DNA of 64,000 bases from Bradyrhizobium sp. 1(2017) (lineage in GTDB: Bacteria; Pseudomonadota; Alphaproteobacteria; Rhizobiales; Xanthobacteraceae), in assembly GCF_011602485.2 (NCBI RefSeq), contig NZ_CP050022.2:3368001-3432000 (forward strand). The letters run 5' to 3'. This document shows positions 9,000 through 18,467 of the stretch, piece by piece. The position numbers were made by a program, and so were the translations under genes. The stretch's first letter is position 1; every line of letters starts with the position of its first letter. The notes under the pieces were generated by a model. The model was not told the DNA's origin. It was given only the letters and a program-made list of their open reading frames with translations, and did no database searches.

Positions 9000-9392
9000 C
9001 TATGACGGGGTTGCGAAGAACAGCACCCGGAGCAAGTGAGTGTATTCGGATTCGAGCACCATGATCGCCACGAATACCAATACCGCGATCGGCGGCAGCA
9101 GGATGGCATAGGCCAAGGCCAGTCGCTCCCAGGCCATGTGCATGAAGACAGCGACGATCAGGCCGGCCTTCAACATCATGAACAGCAGGATCAGCGACCA
9201 CCTCAGATAGCCATGCAGGCCAAAGTAGTCGACGAGGTAGGAGCACGTGCTGAGAACGAACAACCAGCCCCAGACCACGAGATACAGCTTGATCGGGTGC
9301 TGTTGTCCCTCGGCGTGAACGGCTCCCGTTGCGACTGCGCCAAGCGCCGGAGCGTGGAGCTGTCCTTCCATATGTATCGCCGCGTTTGCCAT
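9000..9392 (-). CDS. Cytochrome oxidase subunit IV-like protein
   Basis: A 130-residue membrane protein with three hydrophobic helices after a soluble N-terminal ~35 residues. Segments such as MMLKAGLIVAVFMHM are typical of the prokaryotic subunit IV family (CyoD/CtaF-like) that stabilises heme-copper oxidases. It is the last gene of the five-gene oxidase operon, directly after the second subunit III gene, which fixes its role as an accessory subunit. Confidence 0.85.
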   Translation of the reverse strand: MANAAIHMEGQLHAPALGAVATGAVHAEGQQHPIKLYLVVWGWLFVLSTCSYLVDYFGLHGYLRWSLILLFMMLKAGLIVAVFMHMAWERLALAYAILLPPIAVLVFVAIMVLESEYTHLLRVLFFATPS

Positions 9393-9401
9393 GCTCCGAC
9401 C

Positions 9402-10124
9402 TCACCAAAGATAGAAAAACGCAAAGATGAACACCCACACGAGGTCGACGAAGTGCCAGTACAGCCCGGTGATCTCGACGATCTCGTAATGGCCCTTGCG
9501 GCTTGTGAAAAAGCCACGCTTCTCGACATCGAAGTCTCCCCGCCAGACCTTTCGCGCGATCGCGATCAGGAAGATCACGCCGATCGTCACGTGAGTGCCG
9601 TGGAAACCCGTGATCATGAAAAAGCTCGAGCCAAACTGCGCCGCGCCCCATGGATTGCCCCAGGGTCGAACGCCCTCCATGATCAGCTTGGTCCATTCGA
9701 ACGCCTGCATTCCGACGAAGGTTGCGCCGAATGCCGCCGTGACGAGCATCAGGATGGCGGTTCTCACGCGATCCCTGCGGTAGCCGAAATTGACGGCCAT
9801 CGCCATTGTTCCGCTGCTGCTGATCAGGACGAAGGTCATGATGGCGATCAGGATCAGGGGAATGTGGTGGCCGGCGATAGTGAGGGCGAAGACTTCGCTG
9901 GGATTCGGCCACGGCACGGTCGTCGACATGCGCGCCGTCATGTAGGAGAGCAGGAAGCAACTGAAGATGAAGGTGTCGCTGAGGAGGAAGATCCACATCA
10001 TGGCCTTGCCCCAGGACACGTTCTTGAAGGCGCGCTGATCCGACGCCCAGTCGGCGGCGATGCCACGCCAGCCTTCGAGCCGCGCAGTCGATTGGTCCGA
10101 AGTTGTCAGCACGGTCTCAGCCAT
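9402..10124 (-). CDS. coxP: Heme-copper oxidase subunit III (CoxP-like)
   Basis: A 240-residue subunit III with several hydrophobic helices. It has the family features FLLSDTFIFSCFLLSYM near the start, HGTHVTIGVIFL in the middle and WHFVDLVWVFIFAFFY at the end. GGGAGG lies upstream of the ATG. Subunit III keeps the catalytic core active during turnover. It is the second subunit III gene in the operon; the coxMNOP set of Bradyrhizobium japonicum also has two (assignment by gene order and family). Confidence 0.88.
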   Translation of the reverse strand: MAETVLTTSDQSTARLEGWRGIAADWASDQRAFKNVSWGKAMMWIFLLSDTFIFSCFLLSYMTARMSTTVPWPNPSEVFALTIAGHHIPLILIAIMTFVLISSSGTMAMAVNFGYRRDRVRTAILMLVTAAFGATFVGMQAFEWTKLIMEGVRPWGNPWGAAQFGSSFFMITGFHGTHVTIGVIFLIAIARKVWRGDFDVEKRGFFTSRKGHYEIVEITGLYWHFVDLVWVFIFAFFYLW

Positions 10125-10138
10125 CTGGTCTCGCCTCC

Positions 10139-10843
10139 CTAGCTCAGCAATTGGCGGCAGATGTCGACGAAATCATCGGTCCAGCCCGTCAGAAGACCGA
10201 GCAGGACAAGCCAGACCAGCAGCATGAAGTGCCAGTAGATCGCGCACAGTTCCACGCTCAATCGCATCTCGGCGATCGCGGCGCCACGCCACATCTTGGC
10301 CGCGGTTCGGCCCAAGGCTACCAGACCGCCCGCTAGATGCACTCCGTGCACCGCGGTCAACAGGTAGAAGAAGGAATTCGCCGGATTGGACGCCACGAAA
10401 TATCCGGCCGCCGCGAGCCGTTGCCAGGCCAGGAGCTGTCCGGCGAGGAACATCACGGCAGATGCTCCGCCAGCGAGCAGGCCGATCATGACGCTCTCAG
10501 TGTCATGTCGCCGAGCGGCCACGTACGACCATTGCAGCGCGACACTGCTCAGGACCAGGACGCCCGTGTTGACCCACAGCAGCCGCGGCACCGGCAGCGG
10601 CCGCCAGTCCACCACGCTCATGCGCATCGAGTAGGCGCTGATGAAGAGGACGAACAATGCGCTCGCGACAGCGAGAAACACGCCAAGTCCGACCTTCGCT
10701 GCCGGCCAGATCACGCCATCGCCGCCGGGGAAGTCACCGACCGGGCCTTCCTCCAGCCAGGGCTTGGCGGTCAGTCGCTGCTGCGACAGCCACCATCCGG
10801 CGACCACCGCAAGCACAGCCATGAACAGGATGACCGCACTCAC
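10139..10843 (-). CDS. coxO: Heme-copper oxidase subunit III-like protein (CoxO-like)
   Basis: A 234-residue membrane protein with several hydrophobic segments, including FYLLTAVHGVHLAGGLVAL and IYWHFMLLVWLVLLGLL, which are subunit III signatures. It begins with a GTG whose bases overlap the stop of the subunit I gene, so the two are translationally coupled. Compared with the second subunit III gene next to it, the N-terminus carries an extra helix and a longer polar loop. The paired arrangement suggests the two proteins are not simple redundant copies. Confidence 0.85.
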   Translation of the reverse strand: MSAVILFMAVLAVVAGWWLSQQRLTAKPWLEEGPVGDFPGGDGVIWPAAKVGLGVFLAVASALFVLFISAYSMRMSVVDWRPLPVPRLLWVNTGVLVLSSVALQWSYVAARRHDTESVMIGLLAGGASAVMFLAGQLLAWQRLAAAGYFVASNPANSFFYLLTAVHGVHLAGGLVALGRTAAKMWRGAAIAEMRLSVELCAIYWHFMLLVWLVLLGLLTGWTDDFVDICRQLLS

Positions 10844-12618
10844 GAAGCAGCTCCCTGAACGAGTTGCGTCGCGCGTGGCGGCTGGTTCTGCGGAATGAAG
10901 TCCTCCGCGGCACCAGGCACACTGTAGTCATAGGCCCAGCGGTACACGACCGGGAGTTCCTTGCCCCAGTTGCCGTGCCCTGGGGGCGTCTCCGGGGTCT
11001 GCCACTCCAGCGTCGTCGCTCGCCACGGATTGCCGCCTGAGGCCTCACCTTTGAACAAGCTCCAGACAAGATTGAACAGGAACACCATCTGGCTGAAGCC
11101 GACGGTCAAGGCCACCACGGAGATGAAGGCGTTCAGTGAATGGGCCGAGGGCGGGATGAACGCCGCATCCGCGAGATCGAAATACCGGCGCGGAACCCCG
11201 AGCAGCCCAAGGTAGTGCATGGGGAAGAAGATCAGGTAGGCGCCGAGGAAGGTGACCCAGAAGTGAAACTTGCCCAGGGCGTCGTTCAGCATCCGCCCCG
11301 TGACCTTGGGGTACCAATGATAGATCGCGCCGAGCACGACCATGATCGGTGCCACGCCCATCACCATGTGGAAATGCGCGACCACGAACATCGTGTCCGA
11401 GAGGGGCACGTCCACGACGACGTTGCCGAGGAAGAGGCCGGTGAGCCCGCCGTTCACGAAGGTGATGATGAAGCCGAGGGCGAACAGCATCGGCACCGTG
11501 AGATGAATGTCGCCGCGCCACAGCGTCAGGACCCAGTTATAGACCTTGATCGCAGTGGGGATTGCGATGATCAGCGTCGTGGTGGCGAAGAAGTAGCCGA
11601 ACTGCGGGAACATGCCGCTCACATACATGTGGTGCGCCCATACGATGAAGCTGAGCGCGCCGATGGCCACGATTGCCCAGACCATCATGCGGTAGCCAAA
11701 GATATTCTTGCGCGCATGCGTGCTGATCAGGTCGGAGACGATGCCGAAGGCGGGCAGGGCTACAATGTAGACCTCGGGGTGGCCGAAGAACCAGAACAGG
11801 TGCTGGAAGAGCAGCGGGCTGCCGCCGCCATATTTCGACAGCTGTCCCATCTCCAGGAGGGACGGCATGAAGAAGCTGGTTCCCAGCAGACGGTCGAACA
11901 GCAGCATGACCGAGGCAACGAAGAGTGCAGGGAATGCGAGCAACGCCATGACGGTCGCGGTGAAAATGCCCCACACCGTCAGGGGCAGGCGCATCAACGT
12001 CATGCCGCGGGTACGCGCCTGGAGCACCGTGACCACGTAATTCAGCCCGCCCATGGTGAAACCGATGATGAACAGGATCAGCGATGACATCATGAGAATG
12101 ATGCCCCAGTCCTGCCCGGGCGTTCCGGCGAGGATCGCTTGTGGCGGGTATAGCGTCCAGCCGGCCCCGGTGGGGCCGCCGGGCACGAAGAATGTCGAGG
12201 CCAGCACCAGGACTGCGAGCAGGTAGACCCAGTAGCTCAGCATGTTCACATAAGGGAAGACCATGTCCCGGGCGCCGACCATCAGCGGGATCAGGTAGTT
12301 GCCGAAGCCGCCCAGGAACAATGCGGTGAGCAGATAGATCACCATGATCATGCCGTGCATGGTGATGAACTGGAGGTACTGGTTGGCATCGATGAAAGAG
12401 AAGGTGCCGGGGAATCCAAGTTGCAGTCGCATCAGCCACGACAGCACCAGGGCCACCAGCCCGATGGCCGAGGCTGTCAGCGAATACTGAATGGCGATCA
12501 CCTTGGCGTCCTGCGAGAAGACATACCGTGTCCACCAGCTCCTCGGATGATAGAGTTCGACCTCAGGTACTTCGGCAGGCGGGGCGCCTGCGATCCCTTC
12601 ATATGGAATATCGACCAT
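10840..12618 (-). CDS. coxN: Cytochrome c oxidase subunit I (CoxN-like)
   Basis: A 592-residue catalytic subunit that reduces O2 and pumps protons in the inner membrane. Visible ligands are H88 (low-spin heme), H280 with E282 and Y284 in GHPEVY (CuB and cross-linked Tyr), H329-H330 (CuB), K358 (K channel) and H415/H417 in AHFHM. D118 fits the D-channel entry, so it looks like a type A1 oxidase. ATG 12618 has a perfect GAGGAGG at good spacing. The residue aligned with the Mg-binding His before Asp-Thr is Ser407 (PLSDTMF), an unusual change. It shares an operon with a CuA-containing subunit II, so cytochrome c is the donor. Confidence 0.93.
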   Translation of the reverse strand: MVDIPYEGIAGAPPAEVPEVELYHPRSWWTRYVFSQDAKVIAIQYSLTASAIGLVALVLSWLMRLQLGFPGTFSFIDANQYLQFITMHGMIMVIYLLTALFLGGFGNYLIPLMVGARDMVFPYVNMLSYWVYLLAVLVLASTFFVPGGPTGAGWTLYPPQAILAGTPGQDWGIILMMSSLILFIIGFTMGGLNYVVTVLQARTRGMTLMRLPLTVWGIFTATVMALLAFPALFVASVMLLFDRLLGTSFFMPSLLEMGQLSKYGGGSPLLFQHLFWFFGHPEVYIVALPAFGIVSDLISTHARKNIFGYRMMVWAIVAIGALSFIVWAHHMYVSGMFPQFGYFFATTTLIIAIPTAIKVYNWVLTLWRGDIHLTVPMLFALGFIITFVNGGLTGLFLGNVVVDVPLSDTMFVVAHFHMVMGVAPIMVVLGAIYHWYPKVTGRMLNDALGKFHFWVTFLGAYLIFFPMHYLGLLGVPRRYFDLADAAFIPPSAHSLNAFISVVALTVGFSQMVFLFNLVWSLFKGEASGGNPWRATTLEWQTPETPPGHGNWGKELPVVYRWAYDYSVPGAAEDFIPQNQPPRATQLVQGAAS

Positions 12619-12696
12619 AGAAACCTCCTCGGTCGCTTCCATCGGGGGTGAGGCGTTGACCTCATGCACCCGATCCATCGTCGCGGCGGCAGCTTG

Positions 12697-13530
12697 CTAC
12701 TTGCCGCTGGATTGGTACGTCGCCTTGACGACGGCCTTTGCCGTCGACAATTCGGCAAACGTTTTTTGCTGCTCCAGCCACGCGTGATATTCACGCTCCT
12801 CGTCAACGATGACCTTGGCTCGCATCTGATAATGAGCAGCGCCGCAAAGCTCCGCACAGAGAACATCGAACGTTCCGGTTCGGATTGGCTTTATCCAGAA
12901 ATAGGTCACCATGCCTGGAACCATATCCATCTTGGCGCGGAATTCGGGCACGTAGAAATCGTGCAGGACATCAACCGAGCGGAGGAGAACCTTGATCGGC
13001 TTTTCCAATTGAAGGTGCAGGTCGCCGTTCTCGATCACGACGTCGTCCTGCGCATGTGGGTCGTCACGATTGAGGCCCATCGGATTGTCGGAAGCGATGT
13101 TGCGGACATCGGATGTGCCCAACTTCCCATCCTTGCCCGGAAGGCGGAAGCTCCATTGCCATTGCTGGCCCATGACCTCGACCTCGGTGGCATCCGCAGG
13201 CACCGTCACGAACTGGTGCCAGACCACGAGGCCAGGCGCCAGCATGGCCGCGACGCCGACGCCGGTCCCGACGCTCAGCCACCATTCGAGCCTTTTGTTT
13301 TCCGGATTGTAGTCAGCGCGTCTTCCCTCTTTGTGGTGAAAGCGGAGGACGCAATAAGCCATGAAAGCGATGACCGCGACGAAAACGAAGCCCGTAATCC
13401 AGAAGGTGATGTTGATGGTGTGGTCGATATAGGCCCAGTTCGTGGCGATCGGTGTCCACCACCACGGGCTGTAGATGTGGAACAGCACCGAGCCGATCGC
13501 GACCAGAAGCAGTATCAGTGCGACAACCAT
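12697..13530 (-). CDS. coxM: Cytochrome c oxidase subunit II (CoxM-like, CuA)
   Basis: A 277-residue subunit II with two transmembrane helices near residues 1-20 and 40-62 followed by a periplasmic cupredoxin domain. The CuA centre is complete: H190, C225, E227, C229, H233 and M236 in VLCAELCGAAHYQM. This identifies a cytochrome c oxidase and not a quinol oxidase. It is the first gene of the oxidase operon, and the order II-I-III-III matches coxMNOP of Bradyrhizobium japonicum, an alternative oxidase additional to the main aa3 enzyme. Confidence 0.93.
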   Translation of the reverse strand: MVVALILLLVAIGSVLFHIYSPWWWTPIATNWAYIDHTINITFWITGFVFVAVIAFMAYCVLRFHHKEGRRADYNPENKRLEWWLSVGTGVGVAAMLAPGLVVWHQFVTVPADATEVEVMGQQWQWSFRLPGKDGKLGTSDVRNIASDNPMGLNRDDPHAQDDVVIENGDLHLQLEKPIKVLLRSVDVLHDFYVPEFRAKMDMVPGMVTYFWIKPIRTGTFDVLCAELCGAAHYQMRAKVIVDEEREYHAWLEQQKTFAELSTAKAVVKATYQSSGK

Positions 13531-14094
13531 CCTGATCCATCCTTGCCATCGAAGGCTACGGATACGAATCCAGGGCGGAGCTCACGTCTGTTGCGATGAC
13601 TGACTTTTCTCTGTCTCTATGTCGGCTCTCGTGTCGGCATATCGGCCATCGCCGCGCCTCTTGCCTCGCCCATTTCAACCGGTCGCGCGATGAAAACCCA
13701 CGTCGCGACCGCCAATCTCATCGGAGCTGGGGGCGTCTACGAGTTTAAAATGATACCCGGCGGACCCGGCGTCAATAGCGCTTACTCGTGGTCATTTGGC
13801 GCGGACGGCTCTGTTGCCGTGCGAAAGCGTCCGGCGTCTAGCGGCCGACTCGTCAGCTGCGCAGCGCACAAATTTGTGCGGCTGCTCAATTCACCTAACC
13901 GTGAGCACAGCCGTACGTAGCGCGTACTATGCTCGCCAAGCGGGTCGCGACGGGTTCCGTCCGGCCAGGCTCGTTTCGCTGAACCTGGGTTTGCCGTACT
14001 CAGCCCGATCGCGTTTCTCGCTCAAGAGGCGGACACGCGTGGCTGGAGAGCGCGTCGTTTCACCGCCGCGACTTTCAGCAGGGAGGGTGCGTCC
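13531..14094. promoter_or_regulatory. Divergent intergenic region, oxidase operon / DUF2189 gene
   Basis: About 560 bases with no convincing gene; short open frames here have no supported start or recognisable product. It must hold the promoters for the leftward oxidase operon and the rightward DUF2189 gene. I see no FixK/FNR-type TTGA-N6-TCAA box. Two inverted repeats stand out: GGTCGCG (13681-13687) with CGCGACC (13704-13710), and the palindrome at 13865-13880. Confidence 0.5.
13865..13880. promoter_or_regulatory. 16-base perfect palindrome CGCACAAATTTGTGCG
   Basis: A perfect 16-base palindrome. It is flanked by CAGC on the left and GCTG on the right with one extra base, so the symmetry continues imperfectly outward. 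It lies about 335 bases upstream of coxM and 215 bases upstream of the DUF2189 gene. The perfect dyad with an AT-rich centre suggests a binding site for a dimeric regulator; which one is unknown. Confidence 0.4.
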
Positions 14095-15003
14095 ATGGCC
14101 ACTCTGTATTCCGATAACATCGTAAGACGGCACATCTTCGGCGAAGCGGCCTCCTATCCCGTTCGCAAGATCGGCCTGGCTGACCTCGGTGCGGCGCTGC
14201 GCCTGGGATGGGAAGATTTCAAGGCGATGCCGAGTCACGCACTCGTCGTGTGCGTGATTTATCCCGTTCTCGGTCTCGTCTTGTTCAGGATGGTTCTCGG
14301 CTATTCGGTGCTGCCGCTTCTGTTTCCGCTGGCCGCCGGCTTTGCCTTGATCGGCCCCTTTGCCGCGATCGGTCTCTACGAACTCAGCCGGCGTCGCGAG
14401 CGTGGCGAGGAGGTCGATGCATGGGATGCGATCAAGGTGCTGCGCGCACCGTCGTTCGGCGCCATGGTCGAACTCGGCGTGCTTCTGCTGGTCCTGTTCG
14501 GGGCCTGGATCGGTGTCGCGAACGCAATCTATGTCGCCATCTTCGGTCACGCGGCGGCCGCGAGCATTCCCGACTTCGCAACGCGCGTGCTGACGACACC
14601 GGAAGGCTGGTCGCTCATCATCGTCGGTTGCGGTGTCGGCTTCCTGTTTGCGGTTGTGGCCTTGTGCGTCAGCGTCGTGTCGTTTCCGTTGATGCTCGAC
14701 CGGCATGCGACTGCGATCGACGCGATCCGCACGTCGCTCCGCGCGGTTGCCGCGAATCCGGTTGCGATGGCCGGATGGGGCCTCATCGTGGCGGCGCTGC
14801 TGGTGATCGGCTCGCTACCGCTGTTCGTCGGTCTCGCTGTCGTTCTGCCGGTGCTCGGCCATGCCACCTGGCACCTCTATCGGCGGGTGGTCGAGCCGAA
14901 TCCGAATCCACCCGACGAGCTGCCACTGCCCCCGAAGGGAAAGCGCTACGCGGCGGACTTTCCGGCCAACCTCTTCCCGTGGAGCCGGGAGGGGGAACAG
15001 TAA
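14095..15003 (+). CDS. DUF2189 integral membrane protein
   Basis: A 302-residue membrane protein with about six hydrophobic helices. It matches the DUF2189 family, seen from the N-terminal IGLADLGAALRLGWEDFKAM and the FALIGPFAAIGLYELSRRRE segment. The C-terminal ~35 residues are hydrophilic and proline-rich. GGGAGGG lies upstream of the ATG. The family has no assigned reaction. It diverges from the cytochrome oxidase operon, so a respiration-related role is possible but unproven. Confidence 0.8.
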   Translation: MATLYSDNIVRRHIFGEAASYPVRKIGLADLGAALRLGWEDFKAMPSHALVVCVIYPVLGLVLFRMVLGYSVLPLLFPLAAGFALIGPFAAIGLYELSRRRERGEEVDAWDAIKVLRAPSFGAMVELGVLLLVLFGAWIGVANAIYVAIFGHAAAASIPDFATRVLTTPEGWSLIIVGCGVGFLFAVVALCVSVVSFPLMLDRHATAIDAIRTSLRAVAANPVAMAGWGLIVAALLVIGSLPLFVGLAVVLPVLGHATWHLYRRVVEPNPNPPDELPLPPKGKRYAADFPANLFPWSREGEQ

Positions 15004-15057
15004 CACTGAAACGGCGGCGCCTGGCGAGCGCCTTCGCGGGGCATGAGGCGGTAGGGC

Positions 15058-16242
15058 CTATTTCTGCTCCTGCGGCAGGAACGTGGGCCCGACCGAACGG
15101 ATCGGCTTGTTCTCGGAGCTCGCAGCGGTGCCTGCATCCGCAGGTGGCGTCGCAGCCGGTGCATTCGCCGTGGTCGGCGCCGGTGTCGCGCCCTTCTTGG
15201 CATTCGCAGGCGTGCCCTTGTTGAGCCGCTGCTGCTGCATCTTCTTGGCGCTCTCCTCGGTGACGATGATGTCGCCCTGCTGCTCGGCCGTCGCCTTGTC
15301 GTCCGCCGATTTCAACGCATCTGCCCAGGTCTGGCCTGCGGCCTTGCAGGAGCAGGACGGGTTGAACTCGCTGCGGAATTTGAATGCGGTCGGCAGCGCG
15401 GTGTAGGGCTGGCCGCTGGTGGACACCGCGGAGTTCATGTCTTCGCCGGGATTGCGATGGGTGTAGAGCACGGCTTCCGCGGCCGGGCACAGCGCCTTGC
15501 AGGTCTTTTCGTCGTCGGGGAAGCGCGCCGGCACGGTCGCAAACGAGATCGGGAAATAGGCGCCGTCGCACGTGCGCACGCACACAGTGCGGAAGGTGCC
15601 GGATTGGGGCCCGAGATCGGAGGGCGGCATGGCTTGCGGATTGCCGGCATTGTTGCCGCCGAACAAATTGCTGAGGAAGTTGCCGCCGCCCTGGGACTGG
15701 GCCGCGTTGGCATATTGCGGGCCGCAATTGTTCTGCGCGAGCGCCATCAGCACCGAGCGACGCTGGCTGTCGCGCTCCGGGCTGCCGCCGGGGCCGCCGC
15801 CGCGAAGCCGCTCGAGATTGCCGGTGATCTGGTCCAGATTGGCGCGCATCTGCTGGATCTGGGTGTTGACCGGGCCGCATTGCGCCTGCTGGCCGCCGAA
15901 CAGCGAGAAGAAGCCGGAGGAATCGCAGCCCATGCGCTTGGCCTGCATGGTGACGCGGTCGAGCTCGGCCTGCTGACGGGTCTGAGAATCCTGGTAGCGG
16001 CGGATCTGCTCTTCGCGTGCGGGGTCACCGCCGCCGCCGCGATCGAGCGCGGCAAGCTGGCCTTCCAGTCGCACGCACATCGGATTGGGGCCGAGCCCGT
16101 TTTGGCCGGGCTGAGGCGGCGGTCCGGGCGGTCCGGCCTGCGCGAACGCGCCGGTGGCGAGCACGACGGCGCTCACGAGCACGGTGCAGGCAAGGAGGAA
16201 GCGGGCACGGGACAGGGACAAAAATTCAGGCATATCCGCCAT
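15058..16242 (-). CDS. DUF2865 exported protein
   Basis: A 394-residue protein with a signal peptide (hydrophobic FLLACTVLVSAVVLATGAFA followed by a plausible cleavage site). A proline-rich linker and an alpha-helical, Gln-rich region (roughly residues 70-190, likely coiled coil) precede a DUF2865 domain with several Cys (TVCVRTCDGAYFPISFAT, CKALCPAA). The C-terminus is low complexity, rich in Ala, Thr and Pro. It is probably anchored or free in the periplasm. Function unknown; the family is restricted to Rhizobiales and relatives. ATG 16233 is an alternative start. Confidence 0.78.
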   Translation of the reverse strand: MADMPEFLSLSRARFLLACTVLVSAVVLATGAFAQAGPPGPPPQPGQNGLGPNPMCVRLEGQLAALDRGGGGDPAREEQIRRYQDSQTRQQAELDRVTMQAKRMGCDSSGFFSLFGGQQAQCGPVNTQIQQMRANLDQITGNLERLRGGGPGGSPERDSQRRSVLMALAQNNCGPQYANAAQSQGGGNFLSNLFGGNNAGNPQAMPPSDLGPQSGTFRTVCVRTCDGAYFPISFATVPARFPDDEKTCKALCPAAEAVLYTHRNPGEDMNSAVSTSGQPYTALPTAFKFRSEFNPSCSCKAAGQTWADALKSADDKATAEQQGDIIVTEESAKKMQQQRLNKGTPANAKKGATPAPTTANAPAATPPADAGTAASSENKPIRSVGPTFLPQEQK

Positions 16243-16373
16243 TCTAGCGAGGTCACGGCCCGGCATGACTTTGGAGGGCCGAAGCGCGCCCTCCCATAGC
16301 CGCTTCCTGCGGCATCGTCACGTCGTTTCAGGGACCAGGGATTGGGCCTAAGGTCCGCCAGTTCCGAGCGAAT

Positions 16374-16679
16374 TCAGCGCTGGCAGGTGATTGCGACATA
16401 TTCGTCGCAACGGCCATGGGAGCAGTTTGCGCCGGATTTGGGGACAGAGCCGGTAATTTCATCGGGATCGACCCGGCGATAGGCCGAGGCCTGGGCAAAA
16501 TCCCGTGATTGGCAATAGGTGCGCGCGACCGAGGCGCCGCATTTGTCGCCCTTGGCCAGGCACTGGTCGACCCCGTAGCCGTCCGCCTGGTTGGCGATGA
16601 TGAAGACGCGGGTCTCGGCGCAGGCGCTGGAGGCCGCAAGGATGGAGGCGCCGAAAATGAGCGCGAGGAAGGATCGCAT
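16374..16679 (-). CDS. Small exported cysteine-rich protein
   Basis: A 101-residue hypothetical protein with a clear signal peptide (MRSFLALIFGASILAASSAC, cut near the Cys-Ala-Glu). The mature part has an even set of Cys spaced through it (QCLAKGDKC, YCQ, CSHGRC, TCQ), suggesting disulfides in the periplasm. ATG 16679 is preferred over an upstream start because it places the signal peptide at the N-terminus. No family function is recognised. It is transcribed in the same direction as the DUF2865 gene, 130 bases upstream of it. Confidence 0.65.
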   Translation of the reverse strand: MRSFLALIFGASILAASSACAETRVFIIANQADGYGVDQCLAKGDKCGASVARTYCQSRDFAQASAYRRVDPDEITGSVPKSGANCSHGRCDEYVAITCQR

Positions 16680-16969
16680 GAAAATACCTTGTGGCCAAAG
16701 AAACTGCCAGTTCCAGAATGGGCTCAAATGGTTAGGGGATCATGAACCGTCAGGACGAGCGCGCGCGCTTTGCGGAGATAAAGCGGCGCTTTCGCGGCTC
16801 CCTTGACGCGGGGCCGCCTCATAGCCCATATGTGGCCGCATGAACGGTCTCCTCGCCATTTGCGCCATTTGCCGCGAGATTACGAGCTAGCGATTCGCTG
16901 GCTGGAGCCGTCTTTTCTCAAAAACATTGAGAGCCCTGGACGCCCGGCCAACAGCCGACGGGTATCCAT

Positions 16970-18352
16970 ATGGAATTGCGCCTTTACGATACGCTGAGCC
17001 GGGAAAAGCGCCCCTTCGTGCCGCTCGATGCGAACAACGTCCGCATGTATGTCTGCGGACCGACCGTCTATGACTTCGCCCATATCGGTAATGCGCGACC
17101 GGTGATCGTGTTCGACGTGCTGTTTCGGCTGCTGCGCCACCTCTACGGCGAGGCGCACGTCAAATATGTCCGCAACATCACCGACGTCGACGACAAGATC
17201 AACGACCGTGCCGCGCGCGACTTCCCCGGCCTGGCGCTGAACGAGGCGATCCGCAAGGTCACGGAGCAGACCGGCAAGCAGTTTCACGCCGACGTCGATG
17301 CGCTCGGCGCGCTCCGGCCGAGCGTCGAGCCGCGTGCGACCGAACATATCGCCGAGATGCGCGAGATCATCGAACGGCTGATCAAAGGTCGCTTTGCCTA
17401 TGCCGCCGAGGATCACGTGCTGTTCTCGCCGCAGGCGATGAACGCGACCAAGTCCGACCTGCCGCGCTATGGCGCGCTGTCCAATCGCTCGCTCGACGAG
17501 ATGGTGGCCGGCGCCCGCGTCGATGTCGCGCCCTACAAGAAGGGCAACACCGACTTCGTGCTGTGGAAGCCGTCGAAGCCCGGTGAGCCGTCGTGGCCGT
17601 CGCCGGCCGGCATCAAGGCCGAGGGACGTCCGGGCTGGCATATCGAGTGCTCAGCGATGGCCTGGAAGCATCTCGGCGAGCATTTCGACATCCATGGCGG
17701 CGGCATCGATCTCGTGTTTCCGCATCACGAGAACGAGCTCGCGCAGACCTGCTGCGCCTTTCACCAGCAGCGCATGGCGAACTACTGGATGCACAACGGC
17801 TTCCTGCAGGTCGAGAGCGAGAAGATGTCGAAGAGTCTCGGCAACTTCATCACAATTCATGAGCTATTGAAGGACTGGCCGGGCGAGGTGTTGCGCCTGA
17901 ACATGCTGAAGACGCATTACCGCTCGCCGATCGACTGGACCATGAAGTCGCTGGAGGAGAGCGCCAAGACGCTCGACGACTGGTATCGCGTCGCGGCCGA
18001 CGTCGAGCCCGGCAGGCCGGCCGCGTCCGTGCTCGAGCCGCTGCTCGACGACCTCAACACGTCGCTGGCGATCGCAGCGCTGCACGGCTTGCGGAATAGC
18101 GACGTGAATGCCTTGGCTGGATCGTTGCGGCTGCTCGGCTTTCTCTCGGAGAGCGCTGCGCAATGGGAGGGCCGCAAGCAGCAGGCGAGTGGCGTTGATG
18201 CCAATGAGGTCGAGCGCCTGATCGCGGAGCGAACCGCCGCCCGCAGCCGCAAGGACTTTGCGGAGTCCGACCGCATCCGCGATCTGCTCGCCGCGATGGG
18301 CGTCGCGATCAAGGACTCCAAGGAAGGCACGACCTGGGAGATCGCGCGATGA
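16970..18352 (+). CDS. cysS: Cysteinyl-tRNA synthetase
   Basis: A 460-residue class I aminoacyl-tRNA synthetase that charges tRNA-Cys. The Zn-site Cys and HIGH signature appear as [16 protein letters not shown], and the second signature as KMSKSLGN. The C-terminal helical domain ends [20 protein letters not shown], typical of bacterial CysRS. About 290 bases separate it from the preceding divergent gene, leaving room for a promoter. A small membrane-protein ORF overlaps its stop codon. Confidence 0.96.
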   Translation: MELRLYDTLSREKRPFVPLDANNVRMYVCGPTVYDFAHIGNARPVIVFDVLFRLLRHLYGEAHVKYVRNITDVDDKINDRAARDFPGLALNEAIRKVTEQTGKQFHADVDALGALRPSVEPRATEHIAEMREIIERLIKGRFAYAAEDHVLFSPQAMNATKSDLPRYGALSNRSLDEMVAGARVDVAPYKKGNTDFVLWKPSKPGEPSWPSPAGIKAEGRPGWHIECSAMAWKHLGEHFDIHGGGIDLVFPHHENELAQTCCAFHQQRMANYWMHNGFLQVESEKMSKSLGNFITIHELLKDWPGEVLRLNMLKTHYRSPIDWTMKSLEESAKTLDDWYRVAADVEPGRPAASVLEPLLDDLNTSLAIAALHGLRNSDVNALAGSLRLLGFLSESAAQWEGRKQQASGVDANEVERLIAERTAARSRKDFAESDRIRDLLAAMGVAIKDSKEGTTWEIAR

Positions 18353-18462
18353 AGCGGCCCGACACGCCGTTCCCGCGGCACTGGCTCTATTACATCGCGC
18401 TGAAGATCCTGCTGCTCGGCGCCGCCGTGGCGCTGGTGCTGAAACTCTATGGGATGTGGTGA
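18349..18462 (+). CDS. Small single-helix membrane protein (37 aa)
   Basis: A 37-codon ORF whose ATG overlaps the cysS stop (ATGA). The product begins [12 protein letters not shown] and ends in a hydrophobic helix, [20 protein letters not shown]. The GNAT gene starts five bases after its stop with GAGGAC between, so it looks translationally coupled in the cysS-GNAT-cimA group. A basic N-terminus and one helix indicate an inner-membrane microprotein. No function is known. Confidence 0.6.
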   Translation: MKRPDTPFPRHWLYYIALKILLLGAAVALVLKLYGMW

Positions 18463-18467
18463 GGACG

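Noticed and set aside
13690..14125. Short open frames in the gap between coxM and the DUF2189 gene
   Set aside because: No ribosome site or recognisable product, codon pattern unlike the neighbours, and one overlaps the start of the DUF2189 gene.
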